Origin: Actinomadura montaniterrae
GTDB taxonomy: Bacteria > Actinomycetota > Actinomycetes > Streptosporangiales > Streptosporangiaceae
NCBI RefSeq assembly: GCF_008923365.1
Contig: NZ_WBMR01000079.1
Span: 1-39,374 of the forward strand
DNA length: 39,374 nucleotides
Direction of reading: 5' to 3'
Below the pieces are notes generated by a model. The model searched no databases, was not told where the DNA came from, and saw only the letters and a list, made by a program, of their open reading frames with translations. The translations under genes and the position numbers were made by a program. Shown piece by piece: positions 22,976 through 30,901 of this stretch (positions are counted from its first letter, which is position 1; each line of letters begins with the position of its first letter).

Positions 22976-24045
22976 CCGAAGGCGACGTCCCAGTGGTCGC
23001 GCTCGCGGGCGAACAGCGTGCCGTCCGGTGACCGGTACAGCCGCGCGCCGTCGCCCCGCACCCCCTGGTACGGGTAGCGCCTGATCGCCGCGTCGACGCA
23101 GCGGGTCGGCGCGATGTCGAGCTTGTACCCGGCGGCGTGGCCGCGGGGGCCGCCGGCGTGGCCGCGCTCCGTCCCGCCGGTGATCGTGATCGGGCAGCCG
23201 CTCTCCGCCCGGAAGTCCAGCAGCCCCTTGATCGTGCCCCAGCGCAGGCCGTCGAAGGACGTGCAGGACGGGCGCGCGCGGTCGGAGCAGTGCCCGGTCG
23301 ACCGCCACCGGATCCCGTTCGCGCGCAGGAATCCCGCCGCGTCCTCGTGGTGCAGCCGCACCGAGTCCGGGAGGTCGGGGAGCGCGGCCGTGAGGACGCC
23401 CGAGACCGCGCCCGCCGCCGCGTCCGGTGCCATCGCTTCGTCCGGCACCGTCGCTTCGTCCGGCGCGGCGGGCGGGGTCGCGGGTGACGGGGAATTCTCC
23501 GGAGGCAGGACGCCGCCCACTCCGGTGGCGGCAGCGGAAGGTGCGAGCCCGGCGAGCGTGCCCGGCAGCGGGCTGGACGGTGCGGGGCCCGGGTCCGGAG
23601 CCTGGGGGCTCGCCTGTTGCGCGGCGGGCGATCCGGCGGGGGACGGGTCGCGGGGCTGCGCGGCGGCCTGCGCTCCACCCGGCGAGTGCGCGACGGGCGG
23701 GAACCCGGGCGCGAGCGGCGGATGCGACGTGGCGGCCGCCGTGCCCTCGGCGGAGGCCATCGTGACCGGCGGTGCGCCGCCGGCGGTCGGTGACAGGGCG
23801 GGCGCGGCGCCGTCCGGCGGACGGGCCGGTGCTCCGGCCGCTAGCGGATCCGGTGGTGGAGGCGCCGCGACGGGGGACGGGCCGGGCGGCGGGGCGGTGG
23901 TGGCGTCCGCCGGGGCGACCTGGGCGGTGGCGACGAGCGCGGCGGCCGTCGCGAGAAGCGTGGTCAGCGCGGTACACGCCGGTTTTCGGCGCGGGCGCGG
24001 GCGCAGGCAGGGCGCGGGCGTGCGGACGGCAGGCGGCCGGTTCAT
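22972..24045 (-). CDS. Secreted Pro/Ala-rich protein with LAS-type peptidase-like domain
   Basis: This 357-residue protein has a long basic signal peptide (Arg-rich start, then ALTTLLATAAALVATAQVAPADA), followed by about 190 residues of Pro/Ala/Gly/Ser-rich linker, and a C-terminal globular domain (about 225-357). The domain contains SGCPITITGGTERGHAGG and GHAAGYKLDI, matching the HxxGxxxD zinc-ligand pattern of LAS (M15-like) peptidases, and ends ERDHWDVAFG, which could supply the ExxH ligand. Cys pairs (GHCSDRARPSC, SGC, TRC) suggest disulfides. It probably trims peptidoglycan or peptides outside the cell; activity is inferred. Confidence 0.8.
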   Translation of the reverse strand: MNRPPAVRTPAPCLRPRPRRKPACTALTTLLATAAALVATAQVAPADATTAPPPGPSPVAAPPPPDPLAAGAPARPPDGAAPALSPTAGGAPPVTMASAEGTAAATSHPPLAPGFPPVAHSPGGAQAAAQPRDPSPAGSPAAQQASPQAPDPGPAPSSPLPGTLAGLAPSAAATGVGGVLPPENSPSPATPPAAPDEATVPDEAMAPDAAAGAVSGVLTAALPDLPDSVRLHHEDAAGFLRANGIRWRSTGHCSDRARPSCTSFDGLRWGTIKGLLDFRAESGCPITITGGTERGHAGGPRGHAAGYKLDIAPTRCVDAAIRRYPYQGVRGDGARLYRSPDGTLFARERDHWDVAFG

Positions 24046-24063
24046 GGTGATCCCCCCGGTTCG

Positions 24064-24081
24064 GCTCTCCGCGCGGAGAGC
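24064..24081. promoter_or_regulatory. Perfect 18-bp palindrome upstream of the secreted peptidase gene
   Basis: GCTCTCCGCGCGGAGAGC is fully self-complementary and ends 18 bases before ATG 24045 (minus strand). It is a candidate operator or leader hairpin. Confidence 0.5.
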
Positions 24082-24091
24082 GGCGGTGAGC

Positions 24092-24116
24092 GCGCCGCCG
24101 CACGGGGCGGCGGCGC
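24092..24116 (-). terminator. GC-rich hairpin downstream of S9 peptidase gene
   Basis: GCGCCGCCG (24092-24100) pairs with CGGCGGCGC (24108-24116), 134 bases beyond the S9 peptidase stop; a second dyad (GGTC/GACC within 24121-24146) is adjacent. The rest of 24046-24249 holds no gene. Confidence 0.4.
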
Positions 24117-24249
24117 CCGGGGGGCCGCCGGTCGGTGACCGGCCCTCTCTTGTCGGCGGCGCTCAGTGGCGGCCGATCGGAGGAATGCCCGGGTGGTGGA
24201 TCTTGTAAACGCGGGGGCGGGCGGGGCGACGCCCGTCCCCGCGACTGAG

Positions 24250-26016
24250 TTACGACATACCCAGATGTTTGCGGGCAAAGTCCATTTCGGCCGACATTTG
24301 CGTGATGCGTTCCTCGACGACGAGGGAGCCGTGGCCCGCGTCGTACCGGTACGTCTCGTGCGGCAGGCCCAGCTCGGCGAGGCGCGCGAGGTAGTTGTCG
24401 ATCTGCCGGATCGGGCAGCGCGGGTCGTTCTCGCCCGCGAGGATCAGCACCGGCGCCTTCACCTTCTCTATGTAGGTGATCGGCGACGACTCGCGGTATC
24501 GGTCCGGGACCTCGTCGGGCGACCCGCCGAACAGCGACCGGTCGAAGGCCTGGAGCCCCTCCATCTCGTCCTCGTAGGCGGCGACGTAGTCGGCCACAGG
24601 CACCGACGCGACACCGACGCTCCAGTCGTCCGGCTGCGTGCCGATGCCGAGCAGGGTGAGGAACCCGCCCCATGACCCGCCGGTCAGCACGAGCCGGTCC
24701 GGGTCGGCGAGGCCGGTGGCGACGGCCCAGTCCCGGACGGCCTTGACGTCCTCCAGCTCGGTGAGCCCGACCCGTCCCTCGATCGCGTCGCGCCACTGCG
24801 AGCCGTAGCCGGTGGAGCCGCGGTAGTTGACGCGGACGACGGCGAACCCGTGGTCGACCCACGCGGCGGCGGCGGGGGCGAACGAGTCGTCGTCCTGCGC
24901 GGTCGGCCCACCGTGGACGTCGAACACCGCCGGGAACGGCCCCTCGCCGCCCTCCGGCCTGCTGACCAGCGCGTGGATGCACCCGCCGGGGCCGTCGACC
25001 CAGGCGTCCTCGACCGGGACGGACGGCGGCGCGGCGGGCCCGGGCGGGGTGAGCACGACCGCACCGGACGTCGACCGGATCACCGGCGGCTCGGCGGCCG
25101 ACGACCAGGAGAACTCCACGGTCCCGTCGGGCCGGACGTCGGCGCCGCCGATCACGCCGCGCGGCGTCTCGACGCGGGTCAGGGACCCGTCGCCGAGGTC
25201 GTAGCGGTACAGCTCGTCGCGCGCCTCGTGGTTGTGGGAGATCAGCAGCGCGGACCCGTCCGGGTACCAGCCGGCGCCGATCTCGCCGGGCAGGTCGAGG
25301 ACGATCTCCCGCTCGGTGCCGGCGACCGGGTCCCAGATGAGGATCTCGTCGCGGCCGCGGCGCTCGTGCCCGACCAGGAGCCGGGCGTCGCCCTCGACGG
25401 GGGCGAAGCCCATGCCGTAGACGCCCTTGCCGGGGCCGTCCCACAGGTCGGCGACGGCGGAGCCGTCCGGGCGGACGACCCGCAGCGCCATGTGGCGGCT
25501 GTCGCCGTGCTCGCTGTGCCCGATCGCGACGAGCGACTCGTCCCGCGACAGCGCGGCGACGTGCGCGTCCTCGGCGTGGTGGTACAGCACCTCGGGCGCC
25601 GCGCCGGGGCGGCACAGGTGGACGGTGTTGCCGTCCTCGCCGGTGCGCCCGACGACCGCGAGCCCGCTCGCGCCGAGGGACAGCCCGGCCGGGTAGGACG
25701 GCTCCAGCCCGGGGACGGCGGGGGCGTCCTCGCCGCCGCCGAACGGGACGCGCCGCCAGACGCCGAACTCGTCGCCGTCGGTGTCGGCGAACCACCACAC
25801 CCACTCGCCGGTGGGGTCGACGGTGCCGATCCACGTGCCGTTGGGCCGGTCGGTCATCTGCCGCTGCTCGCCGGTGCCGCGGTCCCAGGCGTAGATCTCC
25901 CAGGTGCCGGTGGCGTTGGAGCGGTAGATGCTGCGGTCCGGGGCGTCGCGCGCCCAGCGGGGGAGGCTGATGCGGGCGGCGCGGAACCGCGCCTTCCAGC
26001 GTTCGTCGTCGACCAT
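24250..26016 (-). CDS. S9 family (prolyl oligopeptidase-type) serine peptidase
   Basis: This 588-residue cytoplasmic protein has an N-terminal beta-propeller-like region (WEIYAWDRGTGEQRQMTDRPNG..., repeated strands to about residue 330) and a C-terminal alpha/beta-hydrolase domain. The catalytic Ser is in GGSWGG (near 447), Asp in AGENDPR (near 530) and His in DAGHGS (near 561). It belongs to the acylaminoacyl-peptidase/DPP-like branch, which cleaves short peptides. ATG 26016 is chosen because a GATACT box ends six bases upstream; there is no signal peptide. The beta-lactamase-like gene ends 19 bases upstream on the same strand. Confidence 0.93.
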   Translation of the reverse strand: MVDDERWKARFRAARISLPRWARDAPDRSIYRSNATGTWEIYAWDRGTGEQRQMTDRPNGTWIGTVDPTGEWVWWFADTDGDEFGVWRRVPFGGGEDAPAVPGLEPSYPAGLSLGASGLAVVGRTGEDGNTVHLCRPGAAPEVLYHHAEDAHVAALSRDESLVAIGHSEHGDSRHMALRVVRPDGSAVADLWDGPGKGVYGMGFAPVEGDARLLVGHERRGRDEILIWDPVAGTEREIVLDLPGEIGAGWYPDGSALLISHNHEARDELYRYDLGDGSLTRVETPRGVIGGADVRPDGTVEFSWSSAAEPPVIRSTSGAVVLTPPGPAAPPSVPVEDAWVDGPGGCIHALVSRPEGGEGPFPAVFDVHGGPTAQDDDSFAPAAAAWVDHGFAVVRVNYRGSTGYGSQWRDAIEGRVGLTELEDVKAVRDWAVATGLADPDRLVLTGGSWGGFLTLLGIGTQPDDWSVGVASVPVADYVAAYEDEMEGLQAFDRSLFGGSPDEVPDRYRESSPITYIEKVKAPVLILAGENDPRCPIRQIDNYLARLAELGLPHETYRYDAGHGSLVVEERITQMSAEMDFARKHLGMS

Positions 26017-26022
26017 TCCCCC

Positions 26023-26028
26023 AGTATC
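26023..26028 (-). promoter_or_regulatory. -10 box of S9 peptidase gene (leaderless)
   Basis: Minus strand GATACT, six bases before ATG 26016, in the gap after the upstream gene. Confidence 0.4.
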
Positions 26029-26035
26029 GCCGCGA

Positions 26036-26959
26036 TCACGCATCGGGCGGGACGGAGCCGTCGGAGGTCTCCGGCGCGCCTCCCGGGAGGCCGCCGAGGA
26101 GCGGGACGCGGGTGCCGGGGGCGAGGTCGCCGTGTACGGCGCGGGCGACGCGCTCGATGGTCTCGACGCCGTACGCCATGGCCGGGGCGCCCTGGGTGAG
26201 GACGGCGATCAGGTAGTCCTCGCCGTGGCCGGTGAACGCGCCGACGCTGTGCACGCGCCACTCCTTGCCGTGCCGGGGGAGCCAGCCGTTCTTGACGTGC
26301 CAGGTGATCCCGGCGGGCGTCCCGGCGGTGGTGCCCCACCGCTGCGACGGGATGACCTGGTGCATGAGGCCCAGCTCGTACGCGCGGGCCTTGCCGGTGA
26401 GCAGCGCGTTGGGTTCGGTGAGGCGCCGCAGGAGGGTGATCTGGTCGGCTGCGGTGATCTGGGTGAGGCCCCAGTGCCCGTCCGGGTCGAGGGTGGTGTG
26501 CGCCATCCCCGCCTGCCTCAGGAAGCGGGTCAGGCGGGCGCGGCCGACGGACCTCCACAGCGCGGACGCGGCGCGGTTGTCCGACTCCGTGATCATCTTG
26601 GTGGCGAGGGCGTCCTCGGACGCGGTGAGCGGGCGGTGCGCGCCGGCGGCCTCGCGCAGCAGCGCGGCGAGGATCGTCGCCTTGACGACGCTCGCCGAGT
26701 CGTAGTGCCGTCCGGCGCGGACGCCGCAGCGGACGCCGCGCTTCCGGTCGTAGACCGCGACGGACTCGGTGCCGGTGCGCCCCCGCAGCGCGGCGGTGAT
26801 GCGGCGGCCGAGCCGTCCGGCGAGCACCGGGTGCCGGGCCGAAGCGCAGACCGGGCCGTCCTGCGCGCGGGCGGGGACGGCGGCGGCCGGCACGGAACCG
26901 GCGGCGATCGCGGTGGCGGCGGCGCCCGCCGCCAGGGTCCGCGCGAGGAGTTCGGGCAC
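26036..26959 (-). CDS. Secreted serine hydrolase, class A beta-lactamase-like
   Basis: This 307-residue protein has a signal peptide (TLAAGAAATAIAAGSVPAAAVPA) and penicillin-recognising motifs: SVVK (Ser90-Lys93), SDN (126-128) and KNG (223-225) in place of KTG. No Glu166-type omega-loop glutamate is evident, so it may be a D,D-peptidase-like or other hydrolase rather than a true beta-lactamase. Two cysteines (Cys38 and Cys78) could form a disulfide. It is likely extracytoplasmic, acting on cell-wall or beta-lactam-like substrates. It is the upstream neighbour of the S9 peptidase gene (19-base gap). Confidence 0.87.
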   Translation of the reverse strand: MPELLARTLAAGAAATAIAAGSVPAAAVPARAQDGPVCASARHPVLAGRLGRRITAALRGRTGTESVAVYDRKRGVRCGVRAGRHYDSASVVKATILAALLREAAGAHRPLTASEDALATKMITESDNRAASALWRSVGRARLTRFLRQAGMAHTTLDPDGHWGLTQITAADQITLLRRLTEPNALLTGKARAYELGLMHQVIPSQRWGTTAGTPAGITWHVKNGWLPRHGKEWRVHSVGAFTGHGEDYLIAVLTQGAPAMAYGVETIERVARAVHGDLAPGTRVPLLGGLPGGAPETSDGSVPPDA

Positions 26960-27029
26960 CCGCCCACGCTAGTGATCAAGAAGGCGGCCGCCCGGTCGCG
27001 ACACGCGACGAGACGGTGACAGGCTGTGA

Positions 27030-27791
27030 CTAAGGCGTGGTGAGGCGGCCCAGCAGCTGGTCGATCGCGGCGCGGACCTGCCGGTCCATCGCGCGCGCGA
27101 ACCCGGCCTCCACGGTGACCTGCGCGCCGGGCCGCAGCCGCGCGAGGGTCTCGGTGAGGTCGCCGAGGTCCTGCTCCTCGAAGTCGCCGACGACGTGGTC
27201 GGCGATCAGCCGGACGAACATCGCGGCCAGCTCGTCCATGCTGCGCTGCAGCTGCTGCCCCGCCGACAGCACCTCCGCGAGCGGCACCCCGGCGCGCACC
27301 AGCGTGACGGTCGCCTCCAGCTGGCGGCGGCTCCAGTGGGTGACGCGGTCGCCGTCCACCTCGATCACCCCGGACGACACCGCCCGCTCGACGGACTCCG
27401 GGCCGACCTCGCCGGGGAACAGCGCGGCGAGCTCGTCCAGCGTCATCGTGACCGGGACCTCGTTGGACCACGGCGCGGTGGCCACCTTCTCGACGCCGAG
27501 CACGGTGCCGATGTCGCGGCCCTGCTCCCACGCCGACAGCAGCTCGCGGATGCCCTCGAGGGTGTGGCCGCGCTCCAGCAGGTTGCCGATCATGCGGAGG
27601 CGGGCGAGGTGGTCCTCGGAGTACAGGCCGATGCGGCCCGCCCGCCGGGGCGGCGGGAGCAGCTTGCGTTCCTGGTAGTAGCGCAGGGTCCGGACGGGGA
27701 CGCCGGCCGCGCGCGCGAGCTCGCCGATCCGGTACTCGCGGCCCGCGTCCGCGGAGGGGGCGCCCTGGTCGTCCGCCGGCTGTTCGGTCAC
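27030..27791 (-). CDS. MerR-family transcriptional regulator
   Basis: This 253-residue regulator has a MerR helix-turn-helix at about 19-85 (YRIGELARAAGVPVRTLRYYQERKLLPPPRR), followed by a dimerisation helix and a longer effector domain (to residue 253). The domain contains no cysteine, so thiol-based metal sensing (MerR, CueR or ZntR style) is excluded. GTG 27791 is supported by a TATGCT box six bases upstream. It is divergent from the His-rich lipoprotein gene, with inverted repeats between them that could be its operator. The ligand is unknown. Confidence 0.9.
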   Translation of the reverse strand: MTEQPADDQGAPSADAGREYRIGELARAAGVPVRTLRYYQERKLLPPPRRAGRIGLYSEDHLARLRMIGNLLERGHTLEGIRELLSAWEQGRDIGTVLGVEKVATAPWSNEVPVTMTLDELAALFPGEVGPESVERAVSSGVIEVDGDRVTHWSRRQLEATVTLVRAGVPLAEVLSAGQQLQRSMDELAAMFVRLIADHVVGDFEEQDLGDLTETLARLRPGAQVTVEAGFARAMDRQVRAAIDQLLGRLTTP

Positions 27792-27797
27792 GGGAGA

Positions 27798-27803
27798 AGC
27801 ATA
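27798..27803 (-). promoter_or_regulatory. -10 box of MerR gene (leaderless)
   Basis: Minus strand TATGCT, six bases before GTG 27791. Confidence 0.45.
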
Positions 27804-27832
27804 GTTCGCTACGACACGCGACCGGCTCCGGA

Positions 27833-27859
27833 CCGTCCGGAGCGCGTTCCGGACGGAAC
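27833..27859. promoter_or_regulatory. Overlapping inverted repeats in the merR/lipoprotein intergenic region
   Basis: CCGTCCGGA (27833-27841) is inverted at TCCGGACGG (27848-27856), and GTTCCG/CGGAAC (27846-27851 / 27854-27859) forms a second dyad overlapping it. Candidate shared operator. Confidence 0.5.
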
Positions 27860-27916
27860 GGACACGGCGCCGCCCGCGTCTCATGTGCCGTCGAACCCCG
27901 GAGCGAAAGGCGTCCC

Positions 27917-28066
27917 ATGTCGAAGACCCGTCCCGCCGTGCTGGCGGCGACCGTCCTGCTGGCCGGGCTGGGCCTGACCGCCTGCGGCGGCGGCCATCAC
28001 CACCACACCACCGTCGTGCACCACCACACGACGCACAAGACCAAGGTGAAGGTGAAGCACCGCTAG
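27917..28066 (+). CDS. Tiny His-rich lipoprotein
   Basis: This 49-residue protein has a lipoprotein signal (MSKTRPAVLAATVLLAGLG, lipobox LTAC with Cys23) and a mature peptide of about 27 residues rich in His, Thr and Lys (GGGHHHHTTVVHHHTTHK, then KVKVKHR). It is too short for default gene calling. A GAAAGG site precedes ATG 27917. It would be tethered to the outer face of the membrane and could bind transition metals (Zn, Ni, Cu); binding is inferred from composition. It is transcribed divergently from the MerR gene and may be its target. Confidence 0.75.
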   Translation: MSKTRPAVLAATVLLAGLGLTACGGGHHHHTTVVHHHTTHKTKVKVKHR

Positions 28067-28070
28067 CGCG

Positions 28071-29105
28071 CTACGCGGGCAGGTCGACGGTGATGTGCGG
28101 GGACTCGAGGGTGATGTGCGGAGACAGGGCGCGGAGGAAGCCGGCGGCGTCGAAGATCTCGCCGGCGGACGCGACGCCGGTCGCCCTGGTCCGCCCGGTG
28201 AGAAGGCGGTGGACCGCCTCGACGGCGAGCGGCGCGGTGACGGCGTAGATGTCGCGGCCGGTCGCCACGGCGCGCCGTTCGGTGCCGCCGGCGCGCACGA
28301 CGACGTCGACGAGGAAGGTCTGCGCGGACCGCCCGCTATCGTCGGCGGGGGCCGGCGCCGGGGTGTCCGGGTCCGCGATGTCCCGGGCCGCCTCGACCGT
28401 CATGTAGGTGCGGACCTCGGGGACGGACAGGTGGCTGGGGACGGTGACGACGTCGGCCATGGCGAACTCCCCGATGACGGTCCGGGGGCCCATCGGCTCG
28501 GGGAAGGGCCAGTCGAGGGTCGGCGGCTCGTCGTCGCGGTACTCCAGGCGCCCGCCCGTGTAGCGGACGCGGCGGCCGTCGCGGCGGCGGCGCGAGACCG
28601 CGCCCGCGGCGCGCGTCCCGTTCGTGGGGTGCCAGCCGCTCAGGCCGTAGGCGACATGCACTTCGTCGGCCTCCGTCCGGCCGTCCAGCGCGGCGGTGGC
28701 GAGCAGGTCGCCGAGGCCGCCGAAGAACGCCATGGCCGGGACGATCGCCGTCCCGGCGGCGCGGTCCGCGAAGTGCGCGAACGTGTCGGCGTTCGCCTCG
28801 ATCTCGGCCGCGACGTCCACGTACGGGATGCCGGCGCGCAGGGCCGCCTCGATGACCGGCGCCGCCGTCGCGGCGAACGGCCCCGCGCAGTTGACCACGG
28901 CGGCCGCGCCGGCGAGCGCGCGGTCGAGCGAGGCGGGGTCGTCGACCGAGGCGGGACGCGCCTCCAGCCCGGACGCGGCGGCCAGGGCCGCCAGCTTGGC
29001 GGCGTCACGGCCGGACAGGACCGGGACGAACCCGCGCTCCTTCAGCTCGTCCACCACGAACCGTCCGGTGTGCCCGTACGCCCCGAACACCGCGACCTCG
29101 TTCAT
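28071..29105 (-). CDS. Saccharopine-dehydrogenase-like NAD(P)-binding protein
   Basis: This 344-residue protein starts with a Rossmann motif (VAVFGAYGHTGRFVVDELKERG, 4-25) and continues with VVNCAGPFAATAAPVIEAALRAGIPYVDVAAE (about 69-100), the signature of the saccharopine dehydrogenase / trans-acting enoyl reductase-like group. The C-terminal part (VDVVVRAGGTERRAVATGRDIYAVTAPLAVEAVHRLL) is typical of the actinobacterial family. The substrate is unknown. ATG 29105 follows GAGGTGGG. It is divergent from the first GlxA/AraC-type regulator, which may control it. Confidence 0.88.
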   Translation of the reverse strand: MNEVAVFGAYGHTGRFVVDELKERGFVPVLSGRDAAKLAALAAASGLEARPASVDDPASLDRALAGAAAVVNCAGPFAATAAPVIEAALRAGIPYVDVAAEIEANADTFAHFADRAAGTAIVPAMAFFGGLGDLLATAALDGRTEADEVHVAYGLSGWHPTNGTRAAGAVSRRRRDGRRVRYTGGRLEYRDDEPPTLDWPFPEPMGPRTVIGEFAMADVVTVPSHLSVPEVRTYMTVEAARDIADPDTPAPAPADDSGRSAQTFLVDVVVRAGGTERRAVATGRDIYAVTAPLAVEAVHRLLTGRTRATGVASAGEIFDAAGFLRALSPHITLESPHITVDLPA

Positions 29106-29198
29106 CGTTCGCCCACCTCGTTGATCTGCTGCGATCCGTCGTGGACATCCTCGCGAGCGCGGGCGCCGGGGCGTGAGCGTCCGTAACGCCATTACTCG

Positions 29199-29204
29199 TA
29201 CAAT
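29199..29204 (+). promoter_or_regulatory. -10 box of the first AraC-type gene (leaderless)
   Basis: TACAAT lies seven bases before ATG 29212. A dyad GTAA-n5-TTAC (29183-29195) sits in the spacer and could be an operator. Confidence 0.5.
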
Positions 29205-29211
29205 TCCGGCC

Positions 29212-30177
29212 ATGACCACCGTCGCGCTGGCCGTCGCCGAGGGGATGCTGCACTTCGAGCTGTCCCTGGCGTTCGAGGTCTTCGGCTCCAAACCGCCGAG
29301 CGTGCCCGGCCCCTGGTACGGCCTCGACATCTGCGGCGAGGGCGCCGTGCGGGCCGGCCGGTTCCGGCTGGAGCCCGATCACGGCCTGGACCGGCTGCCG
29401 CACGCGGACATCGTGATCGTCCCGGGCTGGGACGTCGACGTCGATCCGCCCGCCGCCCTGGTCGGCGCGGTGCGCGCGGCCCACGCGGCGGGCGCGCGCG
29501 TGGCGTCCCTCTGCACGGGCGCGTTCGTGCTGGCCGAAGCGGGCCTCCTGGACGGGCGGCGCGCGACCACCCACTGGGCGCACACCCGCACCCTGGCCGA
29601 CCGCTACCCGCGCGTGGAGGTGGACCCGGACGTCCTCTACGTGGACAACGGCAGCGTGCTCACGTCCGCCGGCAAGGCCGCCGCCATGGACCTGTGCCTG
29701 CATCTCGTCCGGCTCGACCGAGGCTCCGCGGTCGCGAACACGGTCGCCCGCCGCCTCGTCGTCCCGCCGCACCGGGACGGCGGCCAGGCCCAGTTCGTCA
29801 CCGCCCCCGTCCCCGCGCCGGGCGACCACCCGCTCGCCGATCTACTCCCCTGGGCGATCGAGCGGCTGGACCGTCCGCTGACCGTCGCGGACCTGGCCCG
29901 CCGGGCGCGGATGAGCCCCCGCAATCTCGGCCGCCACTTCCGGGCGCTGACCGGCACCACCCCGCTGCAATGGCTGCTGGCCCAGCGGATCCGCCTCGCC
30001 CAGGAACTGCTGGAGACCACCGGCGACGGCGTCGACGCGATCGCGGCGGCCACCGGCATGGGCACCGCCACGACGCTGCGCCGGCACTTCAACCGCACGG
30101 TCGGCGTCCCCCCGGACACCTACCGCCGCACCTTCCGCTCCCGCGCCGCCGACCCCCCGGCGGCGGGAGCTAGGTGA
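29212..30177 (+). CDS. GlxA-type AraC-family regulator (DJ-1/PfpI + HTH)
   Basis: This 321-residue regulator pairs an N-terminal DJ-1/PfpI-like glutamine-amidotransferase-fold domain (about 1-190) with a C-terminal AraC helix-turn-helix (about 222-310: LTVADLARRARMSPRNLGRHF and AIAAATGMGTATTLRRHFNR). The nucleophile-elbow cysteine is present (ASLCTGAFVLAEAGLL, about residue 100). The family is related to FtrA/GlxA. ATG 29212 is supported by TACAAT seven bases upstream. It is divergent from the saccharopine-dehydrogenase-like gene. Confidence 0.92.
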   Translation: MTTVALAVAEGMLHFELSLAFEVFGSKPPSVPGPWYGLDICGEGAVRAGRFRLEPDHGLDRLPHADIVIVPGWDVDVDPPAALVGAVRAAHAAGARVASLCTGAFVLAEAGLLDGRRATTHWAHTRTLADRYPRVEVDPDVLYVDNGSVLTSAGKAAAMDLCLHLVRLDRGSAVANTVARRLVVPPHRDGGQAQFVTAPVPAPGDHPLADLLPWAIERLDRPLTVADLARRARMSPRNLGRHFRALTGTTPLQWLLAQRIRLAQELLETTGDGVDAIAAATGMGTATTLRRHFNRTVGVPPDTYRRTFRSRAADPPAAGAR

Positions 30178-30331
30178 CGCGGCGGGCGGTCATGATCCGG
30201 CGTTTGCGGCGCCGGCGGCCGTCCTCGTCGAGGCGCTGCGCGGCGTCGGCGGCGATCAGGTCGCGGAGCGTGCGCGGGACGATGTCCTCGCGCCTGTCGG
30301 CGAAGCGGGTGCGCTGCGCGGTGGGGCGCAT
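30170..30331 (-). CDS. Small basic protein, unknown
   Basis: This 53-residue protein (MRPTAQRTRFADRREDIVPRTL...) is very basic with a C-terminal Arg/Lys cluster (RRRRKRRIMTARRV). GGAGGG precedes ATG 30331. It lies 53 bases downstream of the next small gene on the same strand and overlaps the end of the convergent AraC-type gene by 8 bases. No family is recognised. It could be a leader or nucleic-acid-binding peptide, or a chance frame; the ribosome site argues for it. Confidence 0.5.
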   Translation of the reverse strand: MRPTAQRTRFADRREDIVPRTLRDLIAADAAQRLDEDGRRRRKRRIMTARRVT

Positions 30332-30384
30332 GGCGGTCCCTCCCTGCTGTCGGTGCGGTCCCCGCCCGGTGCCGGGCGTGGCGG

Positions 30385-30657
30385 TCAGGCCGCGGTCGTG
30401 AGGTCGCCGTAGGCGTCCTGGACGGTGTCGAGCGCCCACCGCATCCGGACCGCGAACGTGTCGGGGTGGTCGCCGGCCTCCTGGGCGACGCGGGCGGCGC
30501 AGGCCGACGGGTCGCCGGCGCAGGTGCGCGACAGGGCGTCCACGGCGGTGCGGACCTGCTCGGGCGTGGGATTGTCGGAGGCCTGCAGGCCGGAGCTGAA
30601 GAGGATCTCGGCGAGGTCGGTGGCGGTCATCGAGGGATTGGGCGGCGTCTTCGACAT
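30385..30657 (-). CDS. Small acidic helical protein, unknown
   Basis: This 90-residue protein (MSKTPPNPSMTATDLAEILFSSGLQASDNPTPEQVRTAVDALSRTCAG...) is acidic and helical, with cysteines in CAGDPSACAARV. ATG 30657 follows AGGAAGAAGG. No signal peptide or catalytic motif. It probably forms an operon with the 53-residue basic protein downstream, an acidic/basic pairing sometimes seen in regulatory pairs. Function not recognised. Confidence 0.7.
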   Translation of the reverse strand: MSKTPPNPSMTATDLAEILFSSGLQASDNPTPEQVRTAVDALSRTCAGDPSACAARVAQEAGDHPDTFAVRMRWALDTVQDAYGDLTTAA

Positions 30658-30675
30658 CGTGTGCCTTCTTCCTAC

Positions 30676-30694
30676 GAGGGGGCCTCGTCCCCCT
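30676..30694 (-). promoter_or_regulatory. Leader hairpin upstream of small gene
   Basis: AGGGGG and CCCCCT (around 30676-30694) form a 6-bp stem in the leader of the 30385-30657 gene, just before its ribosome site. Confidence 0.3.
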
Positions 30695-30901
30695 AGCTGC
30701 CGACTATGACTCTGCCTGAGCGGCGGAATCATCGCCATCGGGGATAACACCCATTCGAAGGTGCGGGTCACCCCCAGAACACCCGTAGGCGACGGCGTCC
30801 CGGAGGTCGGGGTTTGGAGGTCTCATCGCGCCGGCGTGGCGTGCGGCGCTCCGCGTACCAGGAGCCTTTCCCAGCCCGGCGCGTTAATCACACGATCCAG
30901 G

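Noticed and set aside
21785..25834. A 1349-codon open frame on the minus strand
   Set aside because: It runs through several real genes in other frames and is Arg/Pro/Gly-rich nonsense apart from its last 142 codons (the SnoaL-like gene). Such long chance frames are expected at this GC content.
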